A DNA stretch of 64,000 nucleotides from Stratiolaelaps scimitus (lineage: Eukaryota > Arthropoda > Arachnida > Mesostigmata > Laelapidae): the NCBI GenBank assembly GCA_019614645.1, contig JABWDB010000035.1, positions 1,426,001 to 1,490,000 on the forward strand. Reading direction: 5' to 3'. Both the position numbers and the translations under genes were made by a program. The notes under the pieces are model-generated. The model had not been told where the DNA came from, made no database searches, and was given only the letters and a program-made list of their open reading frames with translations. How positions within the stretch are numbered: position 1 is the stretch's first letter; the number at the start of each line of letters is the position of its first letter. Positions 24,201-35,300 of the stretch are shown here, one piece after another.

Positions 24201-27200
24201 TGATCATTTCGTCTAGCATGTCAGTGGTACGGGCGCATGCTTATGTCGGCTCAGCAGCAAGTGATCCCGTGCAGAAGTGAGCTGGAAGAGATCACTCGAG
24301 CTAAATTCATGCAACGCGTTAGTTCGTAGCCATAACGATAACATAAGCTCTCTCCGCTACCGGTTACAGTTTGGGCGGCGGCGGCGGCGGCTACTACACA
24401 TCTGACACGCGCGCGCAGAGGATATATATATGTAATGTATTTGAAAATATTTGTAATGTCCTTGGTAGTCTCAATATTCCGGGGCTTACTCACAGTTAAC
24501 GGCACGGCGTTTGATAGTTCTGCAGAAAAATGGACAACCCCTTTAAATGTAAATGTGCAACGGTGGGGATCGAACCCATTTGTGCACCTACGTCCGTCTT
24601 CTTCGATGGCAACGCACACACGCGAATGCACCACCGGGCTACACGGTAAATTTAGGTGTAAAACGATGTTCGTTCATATTTCATTGTACAGGCACAATAA
24701 CGAAGCTCTAAAAAATGCTCCTGGTAATACTGTTCTCGTAAATGTCAATGTAAAGGTTTATTGGCTTATTGAAGGAGCTGCAATTTTACAATGCTTAAGC
24801 TCTCTCATATGTCACACGGCGGGGCTCGAACCTGCGGCCTCTGGCTTTGCTTTGCTCGTGGAAGGGTTTGCTTTTTTCTAATGCTTTTTCAATATTCGGT
24901 GCACGTACAGCGTTCTACTTTTTATCGAGTTTGGGCGACTCTGGTCTAGTGTGTTCGCAAATCCAAATCGTAATATCTCTCAGTACCCAGCATCGAATCT
25001 CATACGTATTCGTCCTCAGCACCCCCGGCTTCACCGGTCGCGAAGTGATGCCTAAAGCTGATTTTGCGGACAATTCGTAAAGGAAAGACGGCTGAAGCGT
25101 CCTCCTTTGAGTGATTATTTTTTTTGTTATAATAATATACACGATATATTCGATTATACAAGATAAAATATGCAAGACATGCCTATTACGTTTCATGACA
25201 AATAAATATCAGTAAGCTGTAACGTAGAGTGAGAGATTGAAACTCCGATGTTTTAGAGCAAATTTCAACGGCCAAATTCAAGTTTTGAATATCGCGTATT
25301 CCCGTTAAACTGACCTCGGCGAAATGCTCGTAAATGTATTCTTCCGCTTTGTTCTGCAATTTGCTAAGGCTGTGCTGGCCAGAGAATCGGAATATTCCGA
25401 TACAGTTGCACGGATCCAGCTGGCCCTCCAGGTAGCGTGCGCAGGCTTCGGTCACCTCGCGAATCTAGATCGAACGAGCAGAGATTGCGGATATCGTCAG
25501 TTCTCACTGTTATCTACCAGTTTCATGGTACTGCTTGACAATGGGATATAAGTAGATGTTGGATGGTGCAGTTTTGTGTGATTGGCCATAGATAATTACT
25601 TTGGAAATGCGGAGCATAATGTCCGTTACGATGCCCGCTGTGAAGTCATATGTACCCATAGTCTAGCTGTTTATATATATGTGTGTGTATATACGAACAC
25701 TGACTTCGTGCTTGCCTGACATAATATTAATGATCATATGAATTGTCAGACATAGCTTGTCCATATGACTTCATCGCTTCGGCACGCTCATGTTGATCAT
25801 TTATTCTGTATAATTATCTGTGTGTGTACTGCTATCAGATCGAAGAGGAGATTTGATTCGGGTCACATAAGGTGCCATGAACGATCATAGTTCTCAAGTC
25901 ATCGTGTGTGATTCATCCAACTCACTTGTAGCATATTTCCCGCAGCTAGCAGCTCACAAACATTATCGTCGCTTAGCATACGTACCTGGAATAACAAAAG
26001 AAAAAAAGACACCAAGCAATGCGCCACCCAATGAGATATTAGCAAAAACGGGGGGGGGGGTTCTGTGAAAAAAGTCTACTTTTCTAGTTTGTAAAACTCT
26101 GAAATAGCCGAAGAGCCTTCGGCCGCTTGTAATCGGGTCAGACCTCCCCCCGAATCACCAATAGGACAAAGGAACACGAGTGAAGCGAACAGATGATGTA
26201 TCGGATTGAATTGAATCTCATAATTTTATGTGATTTGCCTTTAGACTCGACTTCCCCAACTGTTCTTCTACAGTTCTAGTTGATTCGCATCTCGCTCAAT
26301 GCATTGGTGTGTCGATATCAACGAGAAAAGCGTTGCTATATTCGATGAATCATTCCGGGTGAAATATTCACCGGGGAACATTTCATCGCACCCATCATAG
26401 TAACAATACGGGCTTAAAATTCGATAGATGACAGCTTCGGTGTGCTAACCTTGGCGAGCCCTTGAAAAACGTATGTAGTGGATAATATCAGCCAGCTAGT
26501 AAAATCGCTGTGGCCTGGCTGTCTGTGCTTTATGGCGTACCAGTGTCATTGCCGCGCAAACACAAATCAGTGGGAATTCATGTGCAAGAGGGTTGGGCGT
26601 GTTGGGACGCTCATAACCAATATGACCAAATTGTCGTTTACCCTCAAATGACATCACAACAATTATCCGTATATATGCAACATAATCATCATTATCACTA
26701 TGATCTCAGTGGCTGAAACTAGGCATTATGAAATTAAGTATATGAAACTAAGTATTATACATCATTATATAGGTGAAGTCTAGAAAGCATATATTCGATT
26801 GGAGAAAGGTTGAATGAGTGTAGGTTGTCAAATGTCCTAGCCACGTAAATTATCGATTCGAAATTCAAGTGGCAACGCCGCTCCGACGGTGTAGTGGTGA
26901 GCGTCTTGGACTGCTGGACAGGAGGGACAAATGGCTTGGGTTCAAATCCGCACAAGCTTCGGAGTTTCTTTGGATTCCTTTATCATCCTTCTCTATTTGT
27001 TTGTTCTTGCCAGGTAAAGGTAGCCTCGATAGACTCTTGGAGGTGGTACCCAGAGGTGGCTCCGATGCTTGTCGATTAGGGGAACAGCTGAGAGTCGGTT
27101 AAAAAGAATAACATCCTATTAATTTTAACAATATCATTGTCATTTGGTGAATGACAAAGATGCCGCCAAATGACGAGCCGTCATCTGTCGTACATTTTGC

Positions 27201-30200
27201 AGCCACTTAAACGAGATGGCCAATGAGTGAACAAGCGTTCCATTTCCGTTCAGATATAGGGGCCAAATCAGCGTTCGACGAAGAGATAGCCGTTCCTGTT
27301 CTCGGCGATGTAACAGATTGCCACTACAAAAATAGACGCCGCAAACCGATGCTTGCTATTAAACTCTTTTAGTTCTATTACAAGATATTCAATGTATGCG
27401 ACAAATAGTAATTACTCATTGATGCTGTATCAATTGTTCTCAATGAAACTATATGTATCATTGGATCGAGATGCTCGCTATTTAACGGCGATACCTGCTC
27501 AATATCATGGACTGAGCACTTCTTCAGATGACCGTACGACCGGGCAATTTTGAGCTACTGAATAAGAGAAACATTAATTCGTTCAGAGCTTCATCAGAGT
27601 AAGGACGACAGTGTATCAGATTGATTACGGGTTGTACAGTCAAATTGACGCAAAAACAAAACCGCTCAGACCCTGAAAAAGCCTCCCAAACTCACGTTAT
27701 CCTCAATACGAAGTGGGAAAAGACTCACCTGTCCTGAATAGGCGAACTTGAGAATTTGCAACATGATAATCTTGCTCAAGCCTTTTATCTGTATGCGCCG
27801 CTTTGAAGCGTCTTCGAATCCCGAAGTAAACATTGCCCTGAAGTATGGGCTTGCTGCGGCCAGAACTACCCTGAATTAAAACCAATTTGTTAAGAAAAAC
27901 GAACCAATTACTCATTATTACAACGTTATTCGGCTATTGAGATTCTCTATGAGCTATGGTATATCAGCCCCGTTCAGCCGAGCTCGGTAAAGTTCTTGAG
28001 TTGCACTTTTCACAGACGTGCGTGTTGCGTTACGTCGCCGTAATTTCACGCTAAGGCTACGTATGATACATGTGGGTCTACGCTTGGAAATTTACAGCGA
28101 GCAAATATAAGTCGTCTTCAAATATGGGACCGATTTCGCTCTGACATCTCAACAGCCCAACAGTGGTACAGCGCGCAGCATGACCCGGTCCGACGAGCCC
28201 GATTTTTCAAATTTGACCTACTGTCCACCTCTGTACGCTCGCCTGATTTGTTCGGCATATGTGAATGAACTGACCTCCTATCAATCTCTAATAGCAATAA
28301 TTAGGTATCCAAGCGAATCTGATCAAATCGATCTGTATACCATAGAGTGACCAGGGGAGGGGTGGACACGTCACTGTCTCACTCCATCGATAGCCGTTGA
28401 CTGTCGTACCTGTGTGCGCGGATAGGTGTGTTATCGTCCTCAAGCTGAATTTCCACGTCGCACATCTTCTCCTGTACCCAGTAGGTGTGCATGACACTTA
28501 ATGATTTGGCTGGAAAATCCTGCAAGTCAACAGAGGACACTATGAAGAAAGCACAACGCATGAGTGTGTATATCTATGAGAACAGAACGAACGCCTTGGC
28601 GAGAAAGTACAATGAGATTGTTTGTCCACTCTGTCTATTGCTGGCATGGGCCAGCGTGCAGCAAGTGATCATCAGGCAGTAGTACCACGGTGTAGCGGGT
28701 AGCGCTTCTTCACTGTACGCACTGCGCCTTTCGAACAAAAAGCTGGATTGATCTCGTACGGGGCGTCCTATTTTAGGTCAGCTTCCATTCATTGTGTTCG
28801 CTAATAAACGGTTAGCTTGCCCAATATCGACTCATTGTCGCGGAAGAAGAACAATGGCTCGAAACCTCGCGTCCAATAGAGCAAACACCTCTCGATAGAA
28901 ACTCCAGCTGGGACACACATCGCTGTAATAAAATAATGGAAGTAAGGGTATCTCTCTGCCTGACGCTGATTACCGTGGTACACTTTAACCGCGCAAGAAA
29001 AAAAAAATAGATCAGACCTTACACGACGTCAAGAGGATATCATTTCTAATCGTAAATGATAACCAAGGAGTTGGCACGCTAGCCTGAAATAAGCAAGGGC
29101 TCTATCGCGAATGGCAATATCGAAATCGCCTTGAAAATAGCAAGTCACCCAGCGGGGTGGTGGTTGGCGCTTGATGGAACATACACTGTCTCTATCCAGT
29201 TCATCTTCCGATACACGTTTGCTGCTGTTGTTATGATTCCGTTACCCCGGGTATTGTTAACTAGCTAAATCGCAAGTCATCTAATTGATCAGCGTTACAT
29301 TGCAGCTCACGTCGCAAGTAGCAATCAATCATGATATAGCGTGAAAAACGTGACGACATACGTTATATATTGCATAATGTTATAAGGATTAGCCGCTTCG
29401 CAACGTTCGAAGTTGTTCTCGAACCCCGACAATGAATTGATAAGCAATTGCTTATCCACTAGTACTATTAGTTGGAGTGAATTATCACGGTAGAAACAGG
29501 TAGGAACGAGTTGAAAATAACGCATCTCACACCCGAATTAGTAATTAGTTAGTTAATGAGTTTCGGCAGTACCAAACACTACGTACTAAACAAGGCTAGA
29601 AGGGGTGCATCTAGTGAGACGTTAGGATTTCAATTTTTCTGAGACAATCTCACATTTATATGCCATTGTGGGTGTGCACATACACACATATACACACAAG
29701 CTATATGTAACAGAATGAAATGCTAATCGGGGGGTGTCGGTCCTGACGCGCGGTGTCGATCTAGAATTGTTCCTGATTTTACAAACAGCATGCACCCGAC
29801 ACATTTTTGCAAATAATGCATTCATTGCGCGTAACAATTACTGCCCACTTAGTCCTTTGGAAATGAATTAAACTGAAGTAAAAGCGATTCAGCTACTTCA
29901 ATTAATGATCCGCAATTGATCTCCATTAGGACGATAGTGATCTATATATTAAATTAAGCCTGAATGAGACAAGGATCGTGCTTCGATTGTCTTAAACTCA
30001 GACAGACAAAGGGTGTTTCATAGAATGGAAGGGTATCCTATGGAACTCCTCCCGTGGACAGTGCTCCTGAGCATTGCGAGAGATGCCAATCTGCTGTTGG
30101 CTATATGTCAGATCTTTGGACAATCGCCCTCTCACATAATCTAAGATGGTCATATTCTTATCGAGACTTCACTGGAGATATCTGAGCTATGATCGATGTA

Positions 30201-32708
30201 TCTTAGCCATATAGCCGACAACCAAGGATTTCGCCGGTCCACATCTCTTTGGCTTCTCTGAATCAAGATCGTCTGAGATCCGTTCGAAAACCGCTCTCCC
30301 ACCCAAGAAGCAATGTTGCACCGATTTGAATCAGTGGTCGTCCGAAGGAGCAAAGTTAAATGAATATTTAGTTTGCCTGTGTGTGTATATATATATATAT
30401 ATATATTATTTATATATTATTCATCTGCATTTAAATAGATATTCGCACTGAGCGTCTTCAGGGACACTCTGCGAACACCATTCGTATATGCATGTCTTGT
30501 TGCCGCAAGATTCGAACATCAAACGGCTGAAGTGTCTCAGAGGATCTCAGGCCAAGAAACGGGCCAAATTTAAACGCGTGGCTAGGAATTCCTTTGACGG
30601 ACTTCTTCCTATATTGTATTCCTGGAACAGCAAGCCTGACCTAAGCTTGGCCACTCATTAGTGACACAAAATAGACCAATAGTTCAGTCTTTGTGCGTAT
30701 GTATAACGTACCACCCCGCGTAGTCTCTTCAACTAGCGGAATAAATTTTTCGTCATTTTACAGATGATTATAGCTAAATAGCAGGTTGTATTCATGAATC
30801 ATGCCATGTGCCAGCCTTGTCCGATATTCAATATTTCTATTATAACATTAATATTTTAAATGATTAATATTTTTGCTACCCGACAAGGGTGAATAAACGA
30901 AACGAACCGATATTCAATATTTCCTCCGAGGAATAGAGGCTCTACCCATCTCCGGCACTTTGCTAATTAGTGGAATATCTGAATGCCCGGCGATCCTGTC
31001 AGCCCCCTGCTAGAATGAGGCCTAATGTCTCCAGGAAGTGTCTCCGCGGCAGAAATTAAATTATGCTCCAGTACATGCTCAAGCGAGGCTACCTAAACGT
31101 AGTGACAGACACCGGACGAGGAAATGGTGTGCTCGGTGCTGATCTGACAGAATGATTTCCAAGATTCGATCCCTAACAGTATGGTTCAGAGGTCACACTT
31201 TGATGAAACAAATCAAGTATCTCATTCAGCTGCAGCTACAATTCAGTTATTTGTACACTTATTAATAATATTAATATTAATAAGTGTTCTTTAAAAATGT
31301 TTATAAGTGTTTATTCAACACGACCCCGTTTGAACCAATGTTTACAAACTAGCATCGTCTAAGTAGACGACTCAACAGTTTAGCTAGACACCGTGAATAC
31401 GAGAGCTAAGCCGCAACATTAATTACGCTCGTTCAGTATTGATCGAAAGCACTTAAGCGCTTCGACGTAATGAACTTTCATGGTGGATTTAATCACATTT
31501 TCTTGTTGTCTATTGGTTATTCTCACGACCAGTCACAGCCAGCCGGATCGAGCCATGACTTCGTAATCGCAGCAGTAGTCATAGCTAATAATCTCTTAGT
31601 GCATTGAACACATTGTCAAAGACGCTTCGCGCTGTTTTATCATGAATCTCCGTAGGCAGTTTTTATCCATTCACAATACATTGTATATTGACACCGCGAG
31701 ATGCCGAGCATTATATGACATCGCATAGTTGCTCTGCTTGTTAATTTCCCATAGGAAAATTACTGCCAATGACAAACGCATTACGTTCGATTACAACGGA
31801 GTCTTTAAGCTTACAATCAGTCCCGTTAGCCGGTGACTAATTAAAGCCTGCCTGTGAGAGGGATCCTTTTTGATGATTAGATTTTAGCTGCTTGCCCAAC
31901 ATTGACCCTTTGCCATTGTTTCGAAATGAGCCATATCTCGATATTGGTCAGCTAACGTTCAATGCTCGCACTGGGATCTCACTGGTTACCACCTAGGAAC
32001 AACAGTAATCGATAGCGTAAAGCTTACCGAAGCAATTCGTTGGCAAAATCGACTAATAATAACCATTGTCCTATTCTTATATTCTTATATTGTATATTCT
32101 TCTTATATTGTATATTGTTTTGAAGGTATATCACCTCGAAGAACCTTGTGAAATACTTTGGTGATCGCTCTTTTTATCTTATTTTTTTTTTAATACGAGA
32201 ACTTAAGCGTTGTAATATTTCGCAGTTCCGTCAATAAAGAAATAATTGAATTGAATTGAAAATTCGACTTTGCCATTCTATATGTGGCTTTCAAATAAGT
32301 CGTTTAGCAATACGGAGAGACGAGAACTCTTTGCTATAACGAACGCGTGCTCAATTAATGATGACTAAACACTTCGTACATTCACTGTCTTCTCGTTACC
32401 AGGCGAGCAAAATCGCTTCCCAGAGAACGGAGTCGATGAAGTCAGTTTCCATTGGCGGCCTCGAAACCAATTTACCAATATGGGGACAGGGTCGAATTTT
32501 AGCGAATTCTAACTGTCGCCCTGATTTCTGCTAATACGATATCGGCCACGCTCCCATTAGATGCATTTACCTTGTACGAGTAATACACAACTCCAGGCAG
32601 CGAGCTTGAGCCCGTACTTGCATTGGACGGCGCTCGAACCTCCTTTATCTCAAGCTCACACATCGGCTGGTCAGCCGGGTCGGCAGAGCTCTCACGTGTT
32701 GAACTCAT
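16642..32708 (-). CDS. Keap1: Keap1-like BTB-BACK-kelch protein (Cullin-3 adaptor)
   Basis: Fifteen phase-consistent exons: 32708-32571, 28519-28410, 27870-27729, 25985-25926, 25464-25315, 24134-24022, 23459-23294, 22778-22576, 22003-21901, 21517-21405, 20416-20316, 18308-18204, 17683-17619, 17356-17248, 16766-16642. The product has 600 residues (human KEAP1 has 624). BTB spans about 50-160 (MCDVEIQL, VVLAAASPYF), BACK about 165-290, then six kelch blades from about 314, each with a GG pair and a Tyr or Phe/Trp pair. Keap1-type signs are NASDGSW in blade 1, an extended GGR loop in blade 2, PRNRLG closing blade 2, and EEYIYEHFAEV in BACK. Keap1 holds the transcription factor Nrf2/CncC for Cul3-dependent ubiquitination in the cytoplasm until electrophiles modify its cysteines. 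An in-frame ATG at 32771 would add 21 residues. Another KLHL paralogue is the main alternative. Confidence 0.8.
17095..17135 (+). repeat. SINE family A tail fragment
   Basis: A short stretch, TTAATGTTGGCAGAGAG then TTAGCCCGAAA, resembles the tail sequence at 7600-7645. It lies in the Keap1-like intron between the exons ending at 17248 and starting at 16766. It is too short for certainty. Confidence 0.3.
19035..19112 (+). repeat. SINE family A copy, plus orientation
   Basis: GGAGACACGTAGGCGCACAC, then a B-box-like GGGGTTGATCTCC, then ATTTAAAGGGGTTGTCC matches, motif for motif, the reverse complement of the copy at 19425-19612. The A-box half is diverged. It lies in Keap1-like intron 11, head to head with the next copy about 380 bases away. 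Confidence 0.5.
19425..19612 (-). repeat. SINE family A, fullest copy, tRNA-derived
   Basis: Read on the minus strand this has an A-box-like TGGCCTAGTAGTGC near 19590, then GGAGACACGTAGGTGCAC, then a B box GGGTTCGATCCC near 19530, then TTTAAAGGGGTTGTCC and a tail TGCTGAGAGTCAGCCCGAAA. An A box and B box about 50 bases apart are the internal RNA polymerase III promoter of tRNA-derived SINEs. Copies or parts recur at 19035-19112, 24530-24650, 7575-7645 and 17095-17135. Confidence 0.65.
19714..19861. repeat. Nested inverted repeats (two stems)
   Basis: Outer arms at 19714-19735 and about 19840-19861 (GGGAATCGA followed by AT repeats, mirrored by AT repeats and TCGATTCCC) enclose an inner pair at 19749-19769 and 19778-19798 (ACCCCGC...GCCTC against GAGGC...GCGGGGT). 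The inner pair is 21 bases with one mismatch and an 8-base loop. A poly-A run of about 14 bases lies between the inner and outer right arms. It sits in Keap1-like intron 11 and would fold as a double stem in the transcript. It may be a foldback or MITE-like element. Confidence 0.7.
20516..20629. repeat. 114-base palindrome with (AT)n core
   Basis: Left arm ATCCGCAACAGGACCAGTAT... continuing through TTTCAATGTGGTAT is mirrored by ATACCACATTGAAA...TACTGATCCTGTTACGGAT with about two mismatches over roughly 35 bases. An interrupted AT tract fills the centre. It lies in the Keap1-like intron between the exons ending at 21405 and starting at 20416, directly before a LINE relic. Confidence 0.8.
20640..20945 (+). 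mobile_element. LINE reverse-transcriptase relic, C-terminal part
   Basis: Translated in one frame with stops, this reads YAAPVWYPELKLDKE, then ATRLV-like STRLVAL, the pattern that follows the catalytic core in many non-LTR retrotransposons (Y-A-S/A-P-V-W ... R-L-V). At least two stop codons interrupt it, so it is dead. Family assignment is from the motif only. It lies inside a Keap1-like intron, on the strand opposite to the gene. Confidence 0.5.
21115..21215 (-). repeat. SINE family B copy
   Basis: TTGGTTTATTAAAGAAGCTG then CAATTTTGCAATGCTTAAGC is shared with 24735-24850 and 61525-61592. The promoter end is missing here. An (AT)n tract follows at about 21238-21275. Confidence 0.55.
22326..22399. 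repeat. (AAT)n microsatellite
   Basis: Tandem AAT units broken by an ACAACAGT stretch, followed at 22400-22470 by two near-identical copies of an ATAACAAATATATAATAAC-type unit. It lies between Keap1-like exons 8 and 9. Confidence 0.9.
24530..24650 (-). repeat. SINE family A copy
   Basis: Minus strand: A-box-like CCCGGTGGTGCATTCGCGTG, a B box GGGTTCGATCCCC and TTTAAAGGGGTTGTCC, all in the same order as the copy at 19425-19612. The distal tail is absent. It lies in the Keap1-like intron between exons 5 and 6. Confidence 0.6.
24735..24850 (-). repeat. SINE family B copy with B box
   Basis: Minus strand: GAGGCCGCAGGTTCGAGCCC (a good tRNA-type B box, GGTTCGAGCC), then GTGTGACATATGAGAGAGC, GCTTAAGCATTGTAAAATTG, CAGCTCC and a tail with AATAAACC. 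The body is shared with 21115-21215 and 61525-61592. The orientation is set by the B box. It lies right after the family A copy above. Confidence 0.6.
26865..27108 (+). repeat. SINE family C, tRNA-derived, full-length-like
   Basis: An A-box-like GGTGTAGTGGTGAGCGTCTT at about 26888-26907 and a B box GGGTTCAAATCC at about 26938-26949 lie about 35 bases apart, as in a tRNA-derived SINE. They are followed by a roughly 150-base body, GAGGTGGTACCCAGAGGTGG, TAGGGGAACAGCTGAGAGTC and an A-rich end. The 3' end matches 7935-8045. It sits in the Keap1-like intron between exons 3 and 4. It is not a tRNA gene: there is no convincing acceptor stem. Confidence 0.65.
30821..30923 (+). mobile_element. Short LINE-tail insertion with 17-bp target duplication
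   Basis: The 17-mer CCGATATTCAATATTTC occurs at 30821-30837 and again, identical, at 30907-30923, flanking 69 bases that end in GGTGAATAAACGAAACGAA, a tail like the short tandem 3' ends of CR1/L2-type LINEs. Direct repeats of this length plus such a tail are what target-primed reverse transcription of a severely 5'-truncated element leaves. Confidence 0.6.
32150..32262 (+). mobile_element. Possible LINE 3' tail
   Basis: A T-rich stretch is followed by GCAGTTCCGTCAATAAAG and then tandem ATTGAATTGAATTGAA, a tail form seen at the 3' ends of some non-LTR elements. There is no coding remnant and no target duplication that I could find. Confidence 0.35.
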
Positions 32709-33900
32709 CCTTAGGCGATAATCCGCTCGTCCGATGGTGATCGCAATTATAGGGGAAAATGTTTTTGTCATGCAAACTTGTCCGTCCGTGGAACTAATTA
32801 AATCCTTATGACTCGTATTCGTCTAGCTGACCACGCGTAGACACAACCGAGGTAGATATCGTTTGCTCAACAGCAACTTTGATATGCGGGTGTACAGCTC
32901 CCCTGTGCGCTGGCTGTATTCAGGTTATCAACGAGATGATTCCTGGGTACGTTCTCATTCGTGGTTCCTCTCTGCGGTGCCGGCTACCAACACTGATAAT
33001 AGCCTCGATTCTGGTTGTTTGTTACACTTGAATCGCTTCAAGTTTTCCTTCTCAATTACCGGCAGAGAAAAACTGGGTCAGAGCGCCTATGCTGCGAGCA
33101 ATGAGTATTTCACCCACTTGAACAGTGAACGCTAATTAGCTATCACGACGTACGTGACTATACGCTGTTGTTAACTTTCAAGACGTATTGTTGCATCCTT
33201 CCCTTCGCTTGAAGAATTAGCTGTCTGCCTCGACTGATCCGCTATTCACTGGCTTGATATATGTTTCGCTATCAGCTCGATACGATGACTAGTACAGGTA
33301 TTGACGTTGTTGGTGGTGACCTGCTAATTCGACGCGTCGATTGCGTCCGTAGTAATTGTTATGCTCGTTCACAGTGAACGCACTAAACAGCGAGCATCGT
33401 CCGGCGTCGACCCCGAATACGTTCGTTCTTCGAGCAACCGCAACGATATGACAATCGATCAATCGGCTTTGCGTTGCAACCTGATCACTAGATAGCGTTA
33501 TGCTCTCGTTGGCCGCGCTTCGCTCTGCTCAATGAGCGGTCTCCTATGCACTCACTGCCTAGTCAGTAACAGCGTAGCGCTGACAACGAAATCTCAGCAG
33601 GTATTCTATATTAGAGGATGATGTGTGCGCCTTACAGAGCACACACACGCACCAGTTCACGAGCGCATAAACTACACTGCCGTAGACAGATGCGAAGACG
33701 GTAGTAAAGATCGAGAATGAACTGACGAACTGCTGCCGAGATGACACGAGACCGTTGGACTCAGCCACAACACTTGTACGATTTCAAGGGGTACACAACA
33801 AGCGAGTGCTAGCTTGGGTGCTCCAGCTAACGAGTGTTACGCGATCGCCAGCGACGTCCGTGTGGTGATGTGTGCAACCGGCAATCATTCCCCTCTCGTC
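32709..33900 (-). other. 5' region of the Keap1-like gene
   Basis: Sequence just upstream of the first coding exon. An in-frame ATG at 32771 leaves two start options, and CGCCTAAG just before the 32708 ATG could serve as an acceptor from an upstream untranslated exon. Open frames here are short and unlike known proteins. Confidence 0.35.
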
Positions 33901-35300
33901 GACTGGGAGAGTAAATAGAGGCGTTGTCCTCCGCTGAGCTTTTGTTGGGGGGGGGGGGGTGACACTGCGCCCGTCGGAGTCACTATGATCATGGAAGGAA
34001 GTCGTGCATACTGTTAGGTTAGAGGCTACCGTTCGAGGCGTTCTCTCCGAGAAGCGGCAACTATGCCGGCAACAAAGCCTGCAATGACCACCACGACGAC
34101 GACGGCAATAACAACACCAACGGTGACAGCTACTAGAGGCAACTATAGTGCCACTACAACGCTACTTCGACCGCGGCAGCCAGCAGCAACTAGCAGCATC
34201 TCGGGTTGGAGGTCATTTGCGCTGCTGCGCGGAGGACTCCATCTGTCGGACTGTCGGTGTGCTTATCCAACTGTCGATTTCCGTGGTTGGTCCACTCCGC
34301 GGGCTCCGTCTGACGAACGGCAGCATCGCGTATCGTATGGTCGAGAGCGTCGTCGCCAAGCGAAGCGCCTGCCGCTTCGCCGGTTGTGCTTAACCACAAT
34401 GCTTTATGGTCGGTCGACTAGACCTCTGCCGACTGACGCTGTCTCGCACAATGTATACGTTGGCCGCTTGACGACAGCGGAGACGGGCCAGTGTAACAGC
34501 GACTCTCAACGCAACGGGCCGCTCTCTATCCACCGTATACTATCATTCCATGAGCTCACGGGCGTTCGGCGTTAACGTTAGCAGCAGTAACGGCAACAAC
34601 GGCGACCAGCACCACCACCACCGCCGCCGCCACCGCCTCCGCATGGAGCGCTCTGGGAGGGAGCGACAACGTCGACAGTACCGCGATCGACAACAACCAC
34701 GTTCCCGCTCCAGTTCTTATCTTCTTACTTGCCCCCTACCCTTCCTCCATGTGCACGCACTCGACGACGCTGCGCGTCGTAGATGGCTGCTGCTGTTGCT
34801 GTCACTGATGTCGTAACTGCTCGAACAATGCCGAAACGTAGTGGATTTCCGTGGAGAGGAGAAGCAAGTCATTGTTAGCGCGGGGCCGGCCATTAGGTCA
34901 GCCAGGCAGGGTAGCAGGGGAACCGGCACGAGAGAGCGTGGCAACGTAAACGTCTCAAACGACAGACAGACGCTGGTCATCGCCACAGCGAACAACGACG
35001 GTATCGGGCCATGGCCGTTGCTGCTGCCGCTGCGGCCATGACCACCACGGACGCTACCAGCTCACCACGGACGATGTGACAGCCGCCGGCCGAAGCCGCA
35101 TGCGAGCGCCGAGTGTGTGAATAGTCATATTCAAAAGCTGCTCTAGGGGCTCCGTCTCTCCCCCAGGTGGCCGGTGGCGGACAGCAAAATTCGCGCTGGA
35201 GCTAGCTTGCTCAGACACTGGAAGCCTGCATCGTAGACCGAGTATAGTCAAGTCATGGCTGGCTAGCTAGCTACTCGTTAAATTGTACCCGCGTAGAGTC
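33900..35300. promoter_or_regulatory. GC-rich, CpG-containing block (candidate promoter or 5' exon)
   Basis: About 1.4 kb is clearly GC-richer than its surroundings, with many CpG and short triplet runs (ACC/ACG, CAC, CCG) and a G13 run at about 33946-33958. The composition resembles the DDX19 5' region. It lies 1-2.5 kb upstream of the Keap1-like coding start, so it may hold that gene's promoter or untranslated first exon. A plus-strand frame of 170 codons (34063-34575) runs through it, but its Thr-rich start followed by Arg-rich sequence looks like a frame read through GC-rich non-coding DNA. Confidence 0.35.

Larger units (their letters stand above)
28520..32570. other. First intron of the Keap1-like gene
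   Basis: About 4 kb with no coding sequence I recognise. It contains possible tRNA-like promoter fragments near 28690-28720 and 31135-31190 (the latter ends GATTCGATCCC, a B-box match), an (AT)n tract near 30387-30406, the insertion with a target duplication at 30821-30923, and a LINE-tail-like stretch at 32150-32262. First introns of this size often hold regulatory elements, but none can be identified by eye. Confidence 0.4.

Noticed and set aside
26865..26950. A tRNA gene
   Set aside because: A and B boxes are present, but I could not form acceptor, D, anticodon and T stems. The shared 3' body with another locus shows it is a SINE.
34063..34575. 170-codon plus-strand frame starting with a Thr-rich segment
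   Set aside because: It shows no recognisable domain, is compositionally odd, and lies in GC-rich DNA where stop codons are rare. Kept only as part of the GC-rich block.
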